The translations under genes and the position numbers were made by a program. A stretch of 64,000 bases of DNA from positions 75,310,823-75,374,822 of the forward strand of contig NC_064433.1 in NCBI RefSeq assembly GCF_023343835.1. The letters are read 5' to 3'. Source of the stretch: Lagopus muta (Eukaryota; Chordata; Aves; Galliformes; Phasianidae). Below, piece after piece: positions 32,985 through 44,619 of the stretch; position 1 is the stretch's first letter, and every line of letters starts with the position of its first letter. Under the pieces are notes generated by a model. That model was not told where the DNA came from. It saw nothing but the letters and a program-made list of their open reading frames with translations, and ran no database searches.

Positions 32985-34165
32985 AGAATCATCGAATGTC
33001 TGGCATTGGAAAGAAACTCAAAGGTCACCAAATTTCAAACTCTGCTGTCATGGGCAAGGTGGTCAAGCACCAAATCAGACGCAAGCTGCCTGGGGCCCCA
33101 TCCAGTCTGGCCTTGAGCACCATCAGGGACAGGTCATCCACAACTTTTCTGGGCAGCCTGTTCCAGCAGCTCACCACTCTCTCAATGAAATAGTTCCCTG
33201 ACATCTAATATGAATCTCCCTTCTTTTAGTTTAAAACGGTTCCCCATTGCTCTATCAATGTTCATCCATGTGAAATTTGAATTCCACTCCTGCTAATAAG
33301 CTCCATTTAAGTATTGGAAGGCCACAACGAAGTCTCCCCTCAGCCTTTTCTTCTCCAGGTTGAACAAGCCAAGCTCCCTCAGCCTTTCTTTGTAGGAGTG
33401 GTGCTCCATCCCTCTGATTGCCTTCATGGCCCTCCTCTGGACCCATTTCAAAAGCTCTACATCTTCTCTCTGTGGAGGGTCTCAGGCCTGAAGACAATAC
33501 TCCAGATGGGACCTCACAAGGACAAAATGGGGGGAACAATCACCTTCCTTGCACTGCTGGCCATCTCTCTTTTGATGCAGCCCAGGATACTGTTGGCCTT
33601 CCAGGCCTTAAGTACAAATTGCTGGCTCAGGTTATCTTTTCCATCTACCAGGATCCCTAAGTCCTTCTCAGTAGAGTTGCTCTCAAGGAGTTCTCCCAGT
33701 CTGTATGTGCGTCTGGGACTGCAACAGACCAAGTGCAACACTTCGCACTTGATCTTGCTGAACGTCATTACTTTCTTGCGGGAAAAATTTTCAAGCCTGT
33801 TCAAATCCTTCCAGGTGGCATCCCTTTCTTCTGTTGTATCACCTGTACCACTTAACTTGATGTTGTCCGCAAACTTGCTGAGGGTGCACTTGATCCCATC
33901 ATCTATGTCTATTAATAAAGTTGTTAAAGAGCACTACTCCCAAGAGATACTACTGGAAGTCGCTACTCCTCACCACCCTCCACCTGTTGACCACAACCCA
34001 CAGGCTGTTACTTTTGAATCAATTCCTTATCCACCAAATAGTTCACCCTTTGAATCCATATCTCTCCAGTGTAGAGATAAGGTTGTGAAATGAGACCACA
34101 TCAAAGGCCTTGCAGATGTTCAGATCAGACAACCCTTCACTGACTTGTTTGAACTCAATCATTTT
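32985..34165 (-). mobile_element. CR1, older subfamily
   Basis: The minus strand shows an old CR1: a degenerate RT segment (RLENFSRKKVMTFSKIKCE, KDLGILVDGK) and a 3' region with phrases like GGGCAGCCTGTTCCAG and CAGCCTTTTCTTCTCC. Many substitutions and indels break the frame. The part 33500-33930 is the near-exact reverse complement of 22518-22815, so one may be a segmental copy. Confidence 0.85.
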
Positions 34166-34679
34166 ATCACTTCATAGTTATGCTGTGTATTGCTACAGTT
34201 GTTGAAAAAAAGGACTGATTGAAAGGACTGATTGATTGTTGAAAAAAAGGACTGACTAAGGAATATTCCAAAATATTCCAGCACTTCAGGCATGAGACTT
34301 CACCAAGCATTGCTAAAAAACTGGGGTTTGTATTTCTCTGGTTCAACCAATGTGCATGTGTAGGACAGATTTTGGTTTTGCTCAACTGCATGAGTGAGGG
34401 AATATTTTACTCCATACACAATTTTATGTTTCACAGTTTAGATTCTTGCAAGGCTTTCTATAGGTCTCCTTTGAGACTCTGAATTAACAGGCTAAATAAA
34501 AGGTTTTGCTTCATGAAATATATTAAGACCTTCCAAGTAGGTATTTCTGTTCTTTCACAGTTCCCTGAATGAGTACATTCTGGTACACAGTCATTGTTCT
34601 TTGTCTCTTTGGGATTATGGGAGGAAATGTACCACACAATGGGATGTGCCTGTGGAGAACACACGACTAAAATGAGTGG
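34166..34679. other. Unassigned; small direct repeat
   Basis: GTTGAAAAAAAGGACTGA occurs twice, at about 34200 and 34238. Otherwise nothing is recognisable. Confidence 0.5.
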
Positions 34680-34945
34680 TGGTGAATGGAACTAAATGCA
34701 GCTGGCGACCTGTCACGAGTGCTATTCCCCAGGGGTCGGTGCTGGGGCCTGTCCTCTTCTCATCAATATCCTTATTGATGACCTGGATGAGGGCATTGAG
34801 TGCACACTCAGTAAGTTTGTGAATGACACCAAGTTGGCTGGAAGTGTCGATCTGCTTGGGGGCAGCAAGGCCCTACAGAGGGATCTGGACAGGCTGGAGA
34901 GCTGGGCTGAACCCAATTGGATGAGGTTCAACAAGACCAAATGCC

Positions 34946-35091
34946 AGAATCACTGACCCTGGAGGTGTTCAAGGAACGGTTGGATTTTGTGTTGAGGGAC
35001 ATGGTTTAGTGAGTACTATTGGTGATAGGTGGATGGTTGGATTGGATGATCTTGAAGGTCTTTTCCAACCTTGGTGATTCTGTGATTCTGT
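34946..35091 (+). mobile_element. CR1 3' tail inserted in another CR1
   Basis: A short 3'-end-only CR1 (CACTGACCCTGGAGG through TTCCAACCTTGGTGATTCTG) ends in GATTCTGT repeats. The outer CR1 resumes at TCCTGCACTTCGGCC. The RT-to-3'-end jump cannot be explained by one element alone. Confidence 0.65.
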
Positions 35092-35513
35092 GATTCCTGC
35101 ACTTCGGCCACAAAAGCCCCAGGCTTGGGGTGGAGTGGCTGGAAGACTGTGTAGAGGAAGAAGGCCTGGGAAAAGACATTGAAGCTCTGGAGCGGGTTCA
35201 AAGAAGGGCAACAAAGAAGGTGAGGGGTCTGGAGCACAGGCCTGATGAGGAGTGGCTGAAGGAGCTGGGATTGTTCAGTTTGGAGAAGAGGAAGCTCAGG
35301 AGAGACCTCATTGCTCTCCATAGCTACCTGAAGGGAGGTTGCAGTTAGCTGGGGGTCAGCTTTTTCTTTCGTCATAGAACTAGAGGGAATGGCTTCAAGC
35401 TGCACCAGAGATTCAGGCTGGATGTTAGGAAATACTGCTTCTCTGTAAGGCATGTCATGGTTCTATGTTTCTTGTTTGTTTGTTTGTTTGTTTTTACTTT
35501 GGGTTTCAGTATT

Positions 35514-36656
35514 GTGATCGACAAAATCACTGCTGTGTCTCCACCCACTAGCAAAAGAGAGACACAATCTTTTCTGGGTGCAGTGGGCTTTTGGAGAATG
35601 TATGTTTCAAACTACAGCCTCATTGTAAGCCCCCTTTATCATGTGACACGAATGAGAAATGAGCTTACATGGGGCCCTGAGCAGCAGCAGGCTTTTGAAC
35701 AGATTAAACAGGAGATAGCCCGTGCCGTGGCCCTAGGGCCAGTACGGATGGGACAGGGTATAAAGAACATCCTCTATACCACTGCTGGAGAGAACGGTCC
35801 CACTTGGAGTTTGTGGCAAAGAGCCTCAAGAGAGACCCGAGGCCGACCCCTGGGATTCTGGAGTCGGGCGTACAGAGGGTCTGAAGAGCACTACACTCCA
35901 ACTGAAAAGGAGATCTTAGCTGCATATGAGGGGGTTCGGGCTGCTTCCGAAGTAGTCGGTACCGAAACACAGTTTCTTCTGGCACCTCGACTGCCAGTGC
36001 TGAACTGGATGTTTAAAGGAAAGGTTCCCTCCACCCATCATGCTACTGATGCCACTTGGAGTAAGTGGATTGCACTGATTACACAGCGAACGCGGATGGG
36101 GAACCTCAGCCGTCCAGGAATCCTAGAGGTCATCATGGACTGGCCTGAAGGTAAAAAGTTTGGAACACCACCAGGAGAAGAAGTATCACGTGCTAAAGAA
36201 GCCCCACCATACAATGAACTACCAGAGAATGAAAAGAAATATGCCCTGTTCACAAACGGATCGTGTCGTATTGTGGGAAAGCATCGCAGATGGAAATCTG
36301 CTGTGTGGAGCCCCACACGACAAGTTGCAGAGGCCACTGAAGGGAAAGGAGAATCAAGCCAATTTGCAGAGGCAAAGGCTGTCCAACTGGCCTTAGATGT
36401 CGCTGAGCGGGAGAGGTGGCCAATGCTCTATCTTTACACTGACTTGTGGATGGTAGCGAATGCCTTATGGGGGTGGTTACAGCAGTGGGAGCAAAATAAC
36501 TGGCAAAGAAGGGGTAAACCTATTTGGGCTGCTGAACTGTGGAAAGACATTGCTGCCCGAACAAAGACTATAGTTGTAAAGGTGCGTCATGTAGATGCTC
36601 ATGTGCCCAAGAGTTGGGCTACTGAAGAACAGCAAAATAACCATCAGGTAGACTGA
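35514..36656 (+). pseudogene. pol: ERVL pol: RT C-terminus and RNase H (degraded)
   Basis: Begins in the RT connection region (SKRETQSFLGAVGFWR) and continues to an RNase H domain at about 36235-36610. RNase H cleaves the RNA strand of RNA-DNA hybrids during reverse transcription. The first catalytic position reads FTNGS where the family has an aspartate. The second (SSQFAEAKA) and third (LYTD) acidic residues remain, as does VRHVDAH near the end. A TGA at 36654 separates it from integrase in the same frame. Upstream, the frame is open back to an ATG at 35457 in the LTR stub, a chance fusion. Confidence 0.85.
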
Positions 36657-37580
36657 GCTGCCAGAATTGAGGTGGCTCAAATAGACCTGGACTGGCAGAA
36701 CAAGGGTGAATTATTTCTGGCTCGGTGGGCCCATGAGACCTCAGGTCATCAAGGGAGAGATGCAACATACAAATGGGCCAGAGACCGAGGGGTGGACTTA
36801 ACTATGGATGCCATTGCACAGGTTATTCATAACTGTGAAACATGTGCCATCATCAAACAAGCCAAGAGGATGAAACCTCTCTGGGAGGAAGGGCGATGGC
36901 AAAAGTACAAATATGGGGAGGCATGGCAGGTTGATTATATCACCTTGCCACGATTTCACAATGGCAAGCATTATGTGCTTACTATGATGGAGGCAACCAC
37001 TGGGTGGCTTGAAACATATGCAGTACCCCATGCTACTGCCCGAAACACCATACTGGGTCTCAAGAAACAAGTCCTGTGGCGACATGGCACCCCGGAAAGA
37101 ATTGAGTCAGATAATGGGACTCATTTCAAAAATTCTCTTGTAAATACTTGGGCCAAAGATCATGGCATTGAGTGGATTTACCATATTCCCTATCATGCTC
37201 CAGCCTCTGGTAAAATTGAACGATACAATGGATTGTTAAAAACGATGCTAAAAGCACTGGGTGGCGGAACATTTAAGCACTGGGAGAAGCATTTGGCAGA
37301 AGCCACCTGGTTGGTCAATACCAGAGGATCTATCAATCGTGATGGTCCTAACCAATCCAGTTCCCTACATACCGTAGAGGGAGATAAAGTCCCCGTTGTA
37401 CATGTAAAGAACATGTTAGGAAAGGCAGTTTGGGTTCTTCCAGCTTCTGGAAAGGGCAAACCTCTCCGTGGTACAGTTTTTGCCCAGGGACCAGGATCCA
37501 CTTGGTGGGTAATGCAAAAGAATGGGGATGTCCAGTGTGTACCACAGGGAAACTTGATGCCGGGGGAGTGCAGTTACTAA
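36657..37580 (+). pseudogene. pol: ERVL pol: integrase
   Basis: Retroviral integrase, which joins viral DNA ends to host DNA. The zinc-binding HHCC module is visible (HETSGHQG ... CETCAI, about 36730-36850). The DDE core is complete: WQVDYI (about 36930), IESDNGTH (about 37110) and GKIERYNG (about 37210). A C-terminal domain with WVLPASGKGK and WWVMQKNGDV follows, and the ORF ends at TAA 37578-37580. It is open from 36657 on, the only interruption being the preceding TGA. With no RT the provirus is dead. Confidence 0.88.
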
Positions 37581-37693
37581 TTCTATGTATATATATGTAT
37601 ATGTATAGCCATGTGCATTGTAATCATTTTTTTGTTTGTATATATGTATATATATTTTAAGCATGATGTAACGATGTAGAATAAGGGGTGGAA

Positions 37694-38190
37694 TGTCATG
37701 GTTCTATGTTTCTTGTTTGTTTGTTTGTTTGTTTTTACTTTGGGTTTCAGTATTCCACATCAAAACATCATGTAGTGTACGGGCTATTAAAGTGTTAATG
37801 CCCAATCCCAGGTACCTATCCCTGTACATTACCGAAGTCACGGGGCCTGGCCCTTCCGGGTTGGGGGTGCGCTCTCTTGCTGTCTTGCAGTGGGTGCTGG
37901 AGGGTGCTTTCCTAGCCGTTCCAAGCTTTTCAGGTTTGAATCGGTTCCGGGAACTCTCTCTCTCTCTCATCTTGTCTGATTTATTAATCTCAATTTCAAT
38001 TAAATTGTATATATTGTGTTATCTTGTATTCCAATATTATAGTAAAATAAGTTTTCCTCCATAGATTGTTGCCGCTGCTCTTTTCCTCCCTTCCTTCCTT
38101 CCCATTTTTGTGGGACTGGGGTGGGGTGGGGAGGGCAGAGGCCTGTCGCCCCTGTCACGGACATAGATTGATCTGGTCAACTCCGTGACA
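37694..38190 (+). mobile_element. ERVL 3' LTR
   Basis: 497 bp, TGTCATGG...CCGTGACA. It carries a (TTTG)n tract near its start and a pyrimidine-rich stretch before the end. The first 61 bp equal the 5' stub. A diverged relative is the solo LTR at about 45918-46532. The 37581-37677 spacer is AT-rich (TATATG)n. Confidence 0.88.
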
Positions 38191-38385
38191 GGCACTGGAA
38201 TGGACTGCCCAGAAAGGTGATGGTGTCACTGACCCTGGAGGCGTTCAAGGAATGTTTCAAGGATTTTGTGTTGAGGGACATGGTTTAGTGAGAACTATTG
38301 GTGATAAGTGGATGGTTGGATTGGATGATCTTGTAGGTCTTTTCCAACTCTGGTGTTTGTGTGCTTCTGTGATACTGTGAAAGCA

Positions 38386-40880
38386 GTTCTGTGAGCAAGA
38401 TTTATTGATGTTAGATTTGAATTTGCAGCTCACCTTCTTTGTATTGGTCATTTGGTGTTTCCAGACCTGCTTAAATTTGATTGCAGTTATGTGTTTATTT
38501 TCCAGGTGTTTTTTTTTTAATTTTGTTTATTTATTTATTTCCTGTGGTATGGTCATCTTTTCAGTGTAGTCTGTAATTTGTTGCGCAACATTTCACTTTA
38601 TTCTATTCTTAAATCCTCACCACTACGTTGCTGTATGTATGTGGTCAGTATGAATGCTGACTACACTCTTTTTCACTGAAAGAAAAGCTCTGGATTTTAG
38701 TAACATTTTCTCCTTTTTTTTTTCTTTTTTTTTTCTTTTTTTAACGTGTATGATAGTCTATCCAGAAAGCTGCTAAATCTAAGAACCTTTTGCATAACAA
38801 ATTCAGTATATTGTTCAGCAATATGTTCTTGAAAATGCAGCTGAAACATAATTCATATTCTTTGTTTCAGCAAGTTTTCAAAAGAACGTTTTGAGTTCAA
38901 GATAAAGGAGTGTTTGTACAGTAAGGTAAAGGTGATTTTCATACTGCTTTCTCGTGCACATAGCTAACTTGGAAGTATGCAAAATTGTTTTAGAGGCAGC
39001 ATGTTCTTGTTTCACAGTATTGCATATATGCAATCCTGCATTCAAGATGGAGGAAACCTGCCTAGGTATTTTTATTACTTTAAGAACTGTAGGAAATAAA
39101 CATTGTAAGTTCTGTCTCCATTCCAAACCCTGTTATTTCAGTCTGATTTTACTCACTTTATAGTAGGCAGCTTCATTAGTACTTGGCGAATTAAAACATT
39201 GGATAGACTGAAGTTGCTATCCATATTTTTGCCATTAATAATAATAATAATTGAAATGGTGAAACCCTGATTATTTTATTTTCTGTTCAAGTGAAACCCC
39301 CGTTGAAATCAAAGATTTGTTTGAGTAAGGCTTTCAATTTTTTTCTATTTTAATCATCCACTCCTGCACTCTTTCTTACCACACCTTCTATTTTTTCAAC
39401 TTCATAACCTTCAGTATTTTAATATTTAGTTTTAACATGTACGCTTTTTTCTAACTCTTAGCTTGCTTAGTTTATAATTAGGAAAAAAATCATGCTGAAC
39501 AATAGAAAATGAGTTTATATTGTCGTTTGGAGAAACTGATAGATCCTAAGCCTTTTCACATGTACTGTTCTCATTAATTCTTACAATTTTGGAAAAAAAT
39601 ATATAGAAGCCTTGTAATGACAACATATTCTCACGGCAACTGGGGTTATTAGCATCTTAGAGGATATTCTTTTTCATGTATTTTATTATTTTATTTGCCT
39701 GAAGTATGCCAGCCATTTGGATCTCAGAGGCCATGCATTAACCTACAGCGACCATCTAAACTATCACAAACTGCTGTTCTGAATACTGATTGTTCAACAG
39801 TGTTAAGCTCAATGAGCAGATCAATGCAAAGAATAGATTACTTTTTATTACATTTAGTTATGTCAATATGTTATATCTAGCATTCACTGTGCATTGCTGT
39901 AACTTTCTGAAATATCTGTAACATTCCAGTTATTTACAGTGACTTTGGAGTCATATAGTATAGTCATATACATATAGTGAGTAAATATTATCATGAAAAT
40001 TCCCCAAATATCTCTTCTGCATTCACCTGTCATGCTTTTGCTTGCTATCAAAAAATCACATGGAATGTTTATAAAGGATGTTATGTGCTGAAGATGTATA
40101 AATTGTTTCCTTCCATGTAACAGACATGTACACTGACAATTGATTCCTGAGAAGACTATTGACAATAAAATAAGTATTTCACTGAAATAAAACCCAATGC
40201 ATATTCAAGGTTTATAGACATTCTATTACATATAATTCCATATAAAAATGAATTCACACTGTTAAATTTTCAGATGCAGGAAAAAAATAACTGAATGTTT
40301 GTGGAGATTTTAACTGGTAGCAAAATACAGGTAGAAGCCCAAAAATTACTTCCTAAGCAATTCCACATTATCTTCAAATCCCTTACAATCTTTCATTCTT
40401 ATTCTTTAAAAGACAAGTAGTACATTTTTCAGTCAAATTATATTCAGTGCATTGAAATATTACAGTCTGCAATAACTTAGAACACTGTTTTAACTGTGTA
40501 TAAATGACATTATTGTAAGAAGAAAAAAAAAAATTAGTCAAATTGTTGCTCCACCATCAGGGTTGAGGTAATAACACATGACTATTTATAATAACATTAA
40601 CAATAATTTTTTTAAAATTCTACAATCTGCACTACATCTGGGCTATGAAGACAATCTCTGTATCCAGTACAAGAATTTAGGATCAGCCTATTATTTTTAT
40701 ACCATGATTTATAGTACTATCATTCAAATCCTGAACAAAATAAAACTTCTTACTTTGGCCTCTACCATCTGAAGAAAATAATTTATTTTGCTCTCAGTCA
40801 TGGTATATGCACTGACATCGATCACATTACTGCTGTTCTTTGCTCAGTTCATACACACAAACAGAAATAGCTTACAGTAC
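38386..40880. other. AT-rich sequence, no gene; one Y-related scrap
   Basis: No gene is seen. Bases 38982-39064 are a diverged match to Y at about 3475-3560 (GTTTTAGAGGCAG... through CAATCCTGCATTCA), with several substitutions and an altered end. The rest is AT-rich, with runs such as ATT/AATAAT near 39235-39260. Confidence 0.5.
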
Positions 40881-41152
40881 ATTGTGAGCCTGCAGTACTC
40901 AGCCAATGGGGGAACCAGGGCAGGGAGAGAGAAGCGTTGGTCGATAGGGAATCAAAGACGTGATGGTTGTTCTCTACTGGAATGTCCCCTAACACCTTTC
41001 CCACAATGTAATCTGCCAGTTAGCGGTGGTTTTTAGAGGTAGTAGTTAAGATATGATCAGTAAGGAACTTCATTTTCAGATTGGCAGGATTTTTAGGAGC
41101 TCCTACCTCCTTTGTTCACTTTACAACTTGTGTCTTTAAATAACTGGAAACA
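40881..41152 (+). repeat. Segment D, copy 2
   Basis: Homologous to 20619-20882, with more substitutions and a small indel. CCAAT is kept, but the TATA-like box is changed. Here D leads into minisatellite sequence shortly after the GGAAACAGCAC boundary, not into Z. Confidence 0.75.
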
Positions 41153-41860
41153 GCACTTATGTACTATACATTTTATCACAGATATACCAGTTTTCTCCCA
41201 ACGATGTGACATATTCCTCCAGAAATACCAACTTAGTTATAAAATTACGGCCTTTTTTCCCCAAATACCAGCTTTCTCACTAATAGATGTCAGTTTCCAA
41301 CAATGGTGAAACATTCGCACCTCTCTGCTGGGTTTAATGGTGATACAGCCCTGCTGGGTTTAATAGTGAGACATTGCACCGCATTTTGTTTAGCCTTTTT
41401 GCTTTAGGTCCCTTTCCCAGTGCAGTCTTATTGATAAAAATTGGGCATTTTTTTTCCCAAAATACCAACTCTCTCTCTACTAAATGTCAGTTTCCAACAA
41501 AGTATGTCCTTCTCTCCAGAAATAGCAGTTTTCTGAGAAATACCTGACATTTCCTCTCAAAAATACTACTTTACACACCTCAAGAGGACATTTTCTCTCA
41601 GAAACACCTGTACTGTAAGGAATACCTCACATTTCATCCCAAGAACACTACTTTACACTCCGCAATATCACACTTCCTCCTCTAAAAATGGCATTTTATC
41701 ACAGATATACTAGTTTTCTCCCAAAGACGTGACATTTTCTCTCAGATATATACCAGTTTCCTCCCAACGATGTGACATATTCCCCTGGAAATACCAGCTT
41801 AGTTATAAAATTACGGCCTTTTTTCCCCAAATACCAGCTTTCTCACTAATATTTTCAACC
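41153..41860. repeat. Degenerate 21-bp-monomer minisatellite, block 1
   Basis: Alternating phrases TTTTCTCCCAAAGA(C/T)GTGACA and (A)GAAATACCAG recur every 20-22 bp, with T3-5 and A3-5 clusters. Spacing and A/T cluster pattern resemble avian 21-/41-bp satellites (W-linked XhoI type, CNM/PO41). A few 34-bp units (GCTGGGTTTAATGGTGA) interrupt at about 41305-41395. Frames across it encode repeats of S, F, K and are not genes. Confidence 0.65.
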
Positions 41861-41861
41861 T

Positions 41862-42262
41862 TTTTAGTTTTGAAGCCTATTCTCAAATTTCTTTATCAGA
41901 AATGAAAGCAAGGGTGTGTATTTTTCACTGCTCACCGGACTCTGTTTAGCCAGCATATCAAAACACATGAAATCATTTTCCGTAAGTTGAACTTGCCATA
42001 ATTTAAGTTTCATTCCTTTTTTTTTTCGTTTTGGTTTGGTTTGAAACAGCACAGATCAGGTGATTTCTCATCTTGAATGCATGTTCAGCTCATTTAAATG
42101 AGCTGTCAAATCCACCAATAAATCTAGCTATGAAAGCCATGTCTCATCTTCACCTTTAGGAACAATATTTCTTTTTGATTCCATAAATGACTTGATTTCA
42201 TTTCACAAATCATAACATCTTCTTAGCATTTTATCCCAACTTAGCCACCTTCCTTCAGAAGA
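41862..42262 (-). mobile_element. hAT-like transposase fragment, left palindrome arm
   Basis: Reverse complement of about 42804-43205 at roughly 90% identity. On the minus strand the frame reads LVDLTAHLNELNMH and later KLKLWQVQLTENDF, then SEKYTPLLSFLI: a pattern of hAT-superfamily (GTF2IRD2/ZBED-like) transposases just after the core. Stops and frameshifts break it, so it is a fossil. The exact family is uncertain. Confidence 0.45.
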
Positions 42263-42344
42263 GTAAATGATGTCCCCATAATCAGCATCTATACTTCTCA
42301 TGAATTCCTGTAATTAGCAACTATTCAGTCCATTGGACATAATG

Positions 42345-42800
42345 ATATTCAGTGCGGCTCCTCCAAGAGGCGGTTATTTTCTCCGCAGTCCAGAAAGGGT
42401 CTCTCTCGACTTCTTCGAATGTGCTCCCTGGGAGCACAGCATCTGTCGCTCCTCGAATCTCCAGTTGCCTCTTTAAGAGAGGCTTTTCCCTTCTACTCTT
42501 GTGGTCACAGAAGTGGAGCCACAGAGAACCACAGTACGGCATCTCGGCATCGAAACGGCACTGCTTCGCTCTCAGCGGCACTTGCGGCGAACTGCTCCGG
42601 AGTGTTTGCCGTTGCGGCCCGAGAAATCGCGCTTCTCCCCGGATGCCGCTTTCAGCCTCCAGCCGCGGTCTCGTGTTCTCTATAGCCGAGAAAGGGCAAC
42701 TGTTAGCCAGCAGACTTCAATCCGAGTTGCGGGCTCTTCTCCGCACATCGGAAAGCAGCGGTTTGGACTTTGCCGTGTGTACATATATGTAGAATGCAAT
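42345..42800. repeat. Rearranged copy of the CpG-rich 530-bp unit in the palindrome loop
   Basis: 42345-42535 matches the reverse complement of the first part of the unit (as at 9594-9790). 42540-42795 matches the second part in direct orientation (as at 9830-10085). The two halves face each other, unlike the tandem units. Divergence is clearly higher than between the tandem units. It is GC-rich within AT-rich sequence. Bases 42263-42344 are unassigned. Confidence 0.8.
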
Positions 42801-42803
42801 TTA

Positions 42804-43240
42804 CTTTTCTGAAGGAAGGTGGCTAAGTTGGGATAAAATGCTAAGAAGATGTTATGATTTGCGAAATGAAATCAAGTCATTTATGGAATCAAAAAGAAAT
42901 ATTGTTCCTAAAGGTGAAGATGAGACATGGTTTTCATAGCTAGATTTATTGGTGGATTTGACAGCTCATTTAAATGATTTGAACATGCATCTTCAAGATG
43001 ATAAATCATCTGATCAGTGATATGCTTCAGAACATAACAAAATGAAAAAACAAAGGTAATGAAACTCAAATTATGGCAAGATCAACTTACGGAAAATGAT
43101 TTCATGTGTTTTGATATGCTGGCTAAACAGAGTCCTTTAAGCAGTGAAAAATATAAACCCTTGCTTTCATTACTGATAAACAAATTTGAGAATAGCCTTC
43201 AAGACTTAAAACACTTAAAAAAGTCTCACTTTTATTTTAA
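42804..43240 (+). mobile_element. hAT-like transposase fragment, right palindrome arm
   Basis: The frame shows ETWFS, stop, LDLLVDLTAHLNDLNMHLQD, then after a frameshift KLKLWQDQLTENDF and SEKYKPLLSLLINKFEN. These phrases are typical of hAT-derived proteins such as GTF2IRD2 and ZBED relatives. The last 63 codons (43059-43250) are open. Nothing suggests function. Confidence 0.5.
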
Positions 43241-43457
43241 GTCAACATGACTACGTTAGGTACACATTTTCAAACTGAATATATAGCGTCACAATTAGAC
43301 ATTCAACAAAAATAAATATTCAATTATGTCTCCTTACCAGACTTATATCACACCTGTCTTAAAATAGAAAAATATCCCTTGCTTCACAATCATTACTGTC
43401 ATTATTGCTTTCTTACAGTCATTACTTTTTGTCAGTAGAAGAAAATGTGAACACCGT

Positions 43458-43690
43458 TGTTGCCGTATGCACCCGTTCCGTATTCCTGGGAAACCGCAGC
43501 TTGGCCAGTTACCGAGATGACACCAATGTGGTGAACAGCAAATGGCATTTATTACACGTATACATTAACTTATATAGCCTAAGTACTTCGTCTACACCCC
43601 TAAGGGCATGCACCACACATCAATCATAGAGCAGGGAGGGGGCCTAACACGTCACAACCCACGGGGGGGGTCTCGCAGTTGCTGACAACA
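43458..43690 (-). mobile_element. Solo LTR, alpharetrovirus-like
   Basis: 233 bp, TGTTG...CAACA, flanked by CACCGT (43452-43457) and CACTGT (43691-43696), a 6-bp duplication with one mismatch. On the minus strand it reads AATAAA followed by GCCATTTGCTGTTCACCA and TTGGTGTCATC, as in avian alpharetroviral LTRs. Related to 15437-15763. Confidence 0.75.
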
Positions 43691-43710
43691 CACTGTTTGC
43701 AAAGATGAAT

Positions 43711-44619
43711 CACAGAAAGAGCAATATTTCATCAAAACCTCTGACAAACACCTGGAGAACTCCTTCAAAATTGCAACCGCTTCCCTTGAATCAGACACTG
43801 ATGCATTCCCTTCACAAAAGCAAGGTCCAAAATCCCACTAGTGTTATGCTTTCTCATTTTATGCTTTAGTCATATATTACAAAGAAGCTTGGTTACTCAT
43901 ATATACTAAGGACATTATACATGTTATCTTCAGCCCAAGACAATGACTCTTCAGCTAATGCCACCCAGGCAAGCCAGATGATTGGTGATGCTGAAAAGGC
44001 TCAGGAACATTCTTTCTTTAAACAGGCCAAAGTCCACTCAAAGTTCAAAACTTGGCAAAATTCAAGCTTCATACTTCTTTACACAATAATATTATTGGAA
44101 TACGGATCAAAGAAATAAATAAGTCCCATTCTTGCAAAACCTGTTGCTGGTTCCATTGCACTCTTCTGGAAATCTGCACATACCGAAATGGAATTCAGGA
44201 AGATTCCTGTGTTGCATGCAGCAGATGTTCGCTGGGATGATCGTGGGAGAGAGCTGTCATTAGAAAACTGTCATGTTAATTCACAAAGCATATCAAGAAC
44301 AAGACAGCACCAAAGCTGAGAAACAAAGGTGTTTTTTCCTAAGACAGATAAGATTTCAACAGAAGATGCTGCTTTCCACAAAGCATAGAATTCTTTTTTT
44401 TTTAATTTTATTTATTTTTTTTTAAATTAGTAAGCAGAACTGGATATATCCACAGCCCATAACAATTCATGGAATTCCTTTGTTGTTCTTTCATACCCCT
44501 ACAAGGCTTGGCAATAATCCCCAGTACATACTCAAAGATGGAAAAGCTGCAGTTAGGTTTGTCACAGGAAGCAAGCTTCTGAAGTCCCTGCAACAGTATA
44601 GTACATAAGTGCTGTTTCC
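43711..44619 (-). repeat. Partial unit Z, inverted copy 2
   Basis: Reverse complement of about 7483-8376. It includes a 65-codon plus-strand frame (43921-44118) also open in the other Z copies. All copies are recent duplicates, so shared openness is not evidence of coding. Confidence 0.85.

Larger units (their letters stand above)
35453..38190 (+). mobile_element. ERVL-type provirus with large internal deletion
   Basis: Class III (ERVL) provirus inserted in a CR1. A 61-bp stub of the 5' LTR (35453-35513) is followed directly by late pol. A purine-rich tract (about 37678-37693) precedes the full 497-bp 3' LTR. The ends are TGTCA...TGACA, and a duplicated GGCA flanks both sides (35449-35452, 38191-38194). 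Most of the 5' LTR, gag, protease and the RT fingers/palm are missing; no env is seen. Confidence 0.88.
34680..38385 (+). mobile_element. CR1 (host of nested insertions)
   Basis: The outer CR1 is in pieces at 34680-34945, about 35092-35452 and 38191-38385. The first has the RT motif region ([10 protein letters not shown] in place of FADD), the second the region after RT with an internal deletion, the third the 3' end. Between them sit a CR1 3' tail (34946-35091) and an ERVL provirus (35453-38190). The FADD to FVND change and frame breaks make it inactive. Confidence 0.85.

Noticed and set aside
35469..35492. A possible independent 5' coding exon (MVLCFLFVCLFVFTLGF) for the ERVL pol frame
   Set aside because: It is the LTR stub with its (TTTG)n run, joined by deletion to pol.
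41862..43240. A CRISPR-like or snRNA-like foldback
   Set aside because: The arms are hundreds of bases long, homologous to a transposase, and there is no spacer-repeat pattern.
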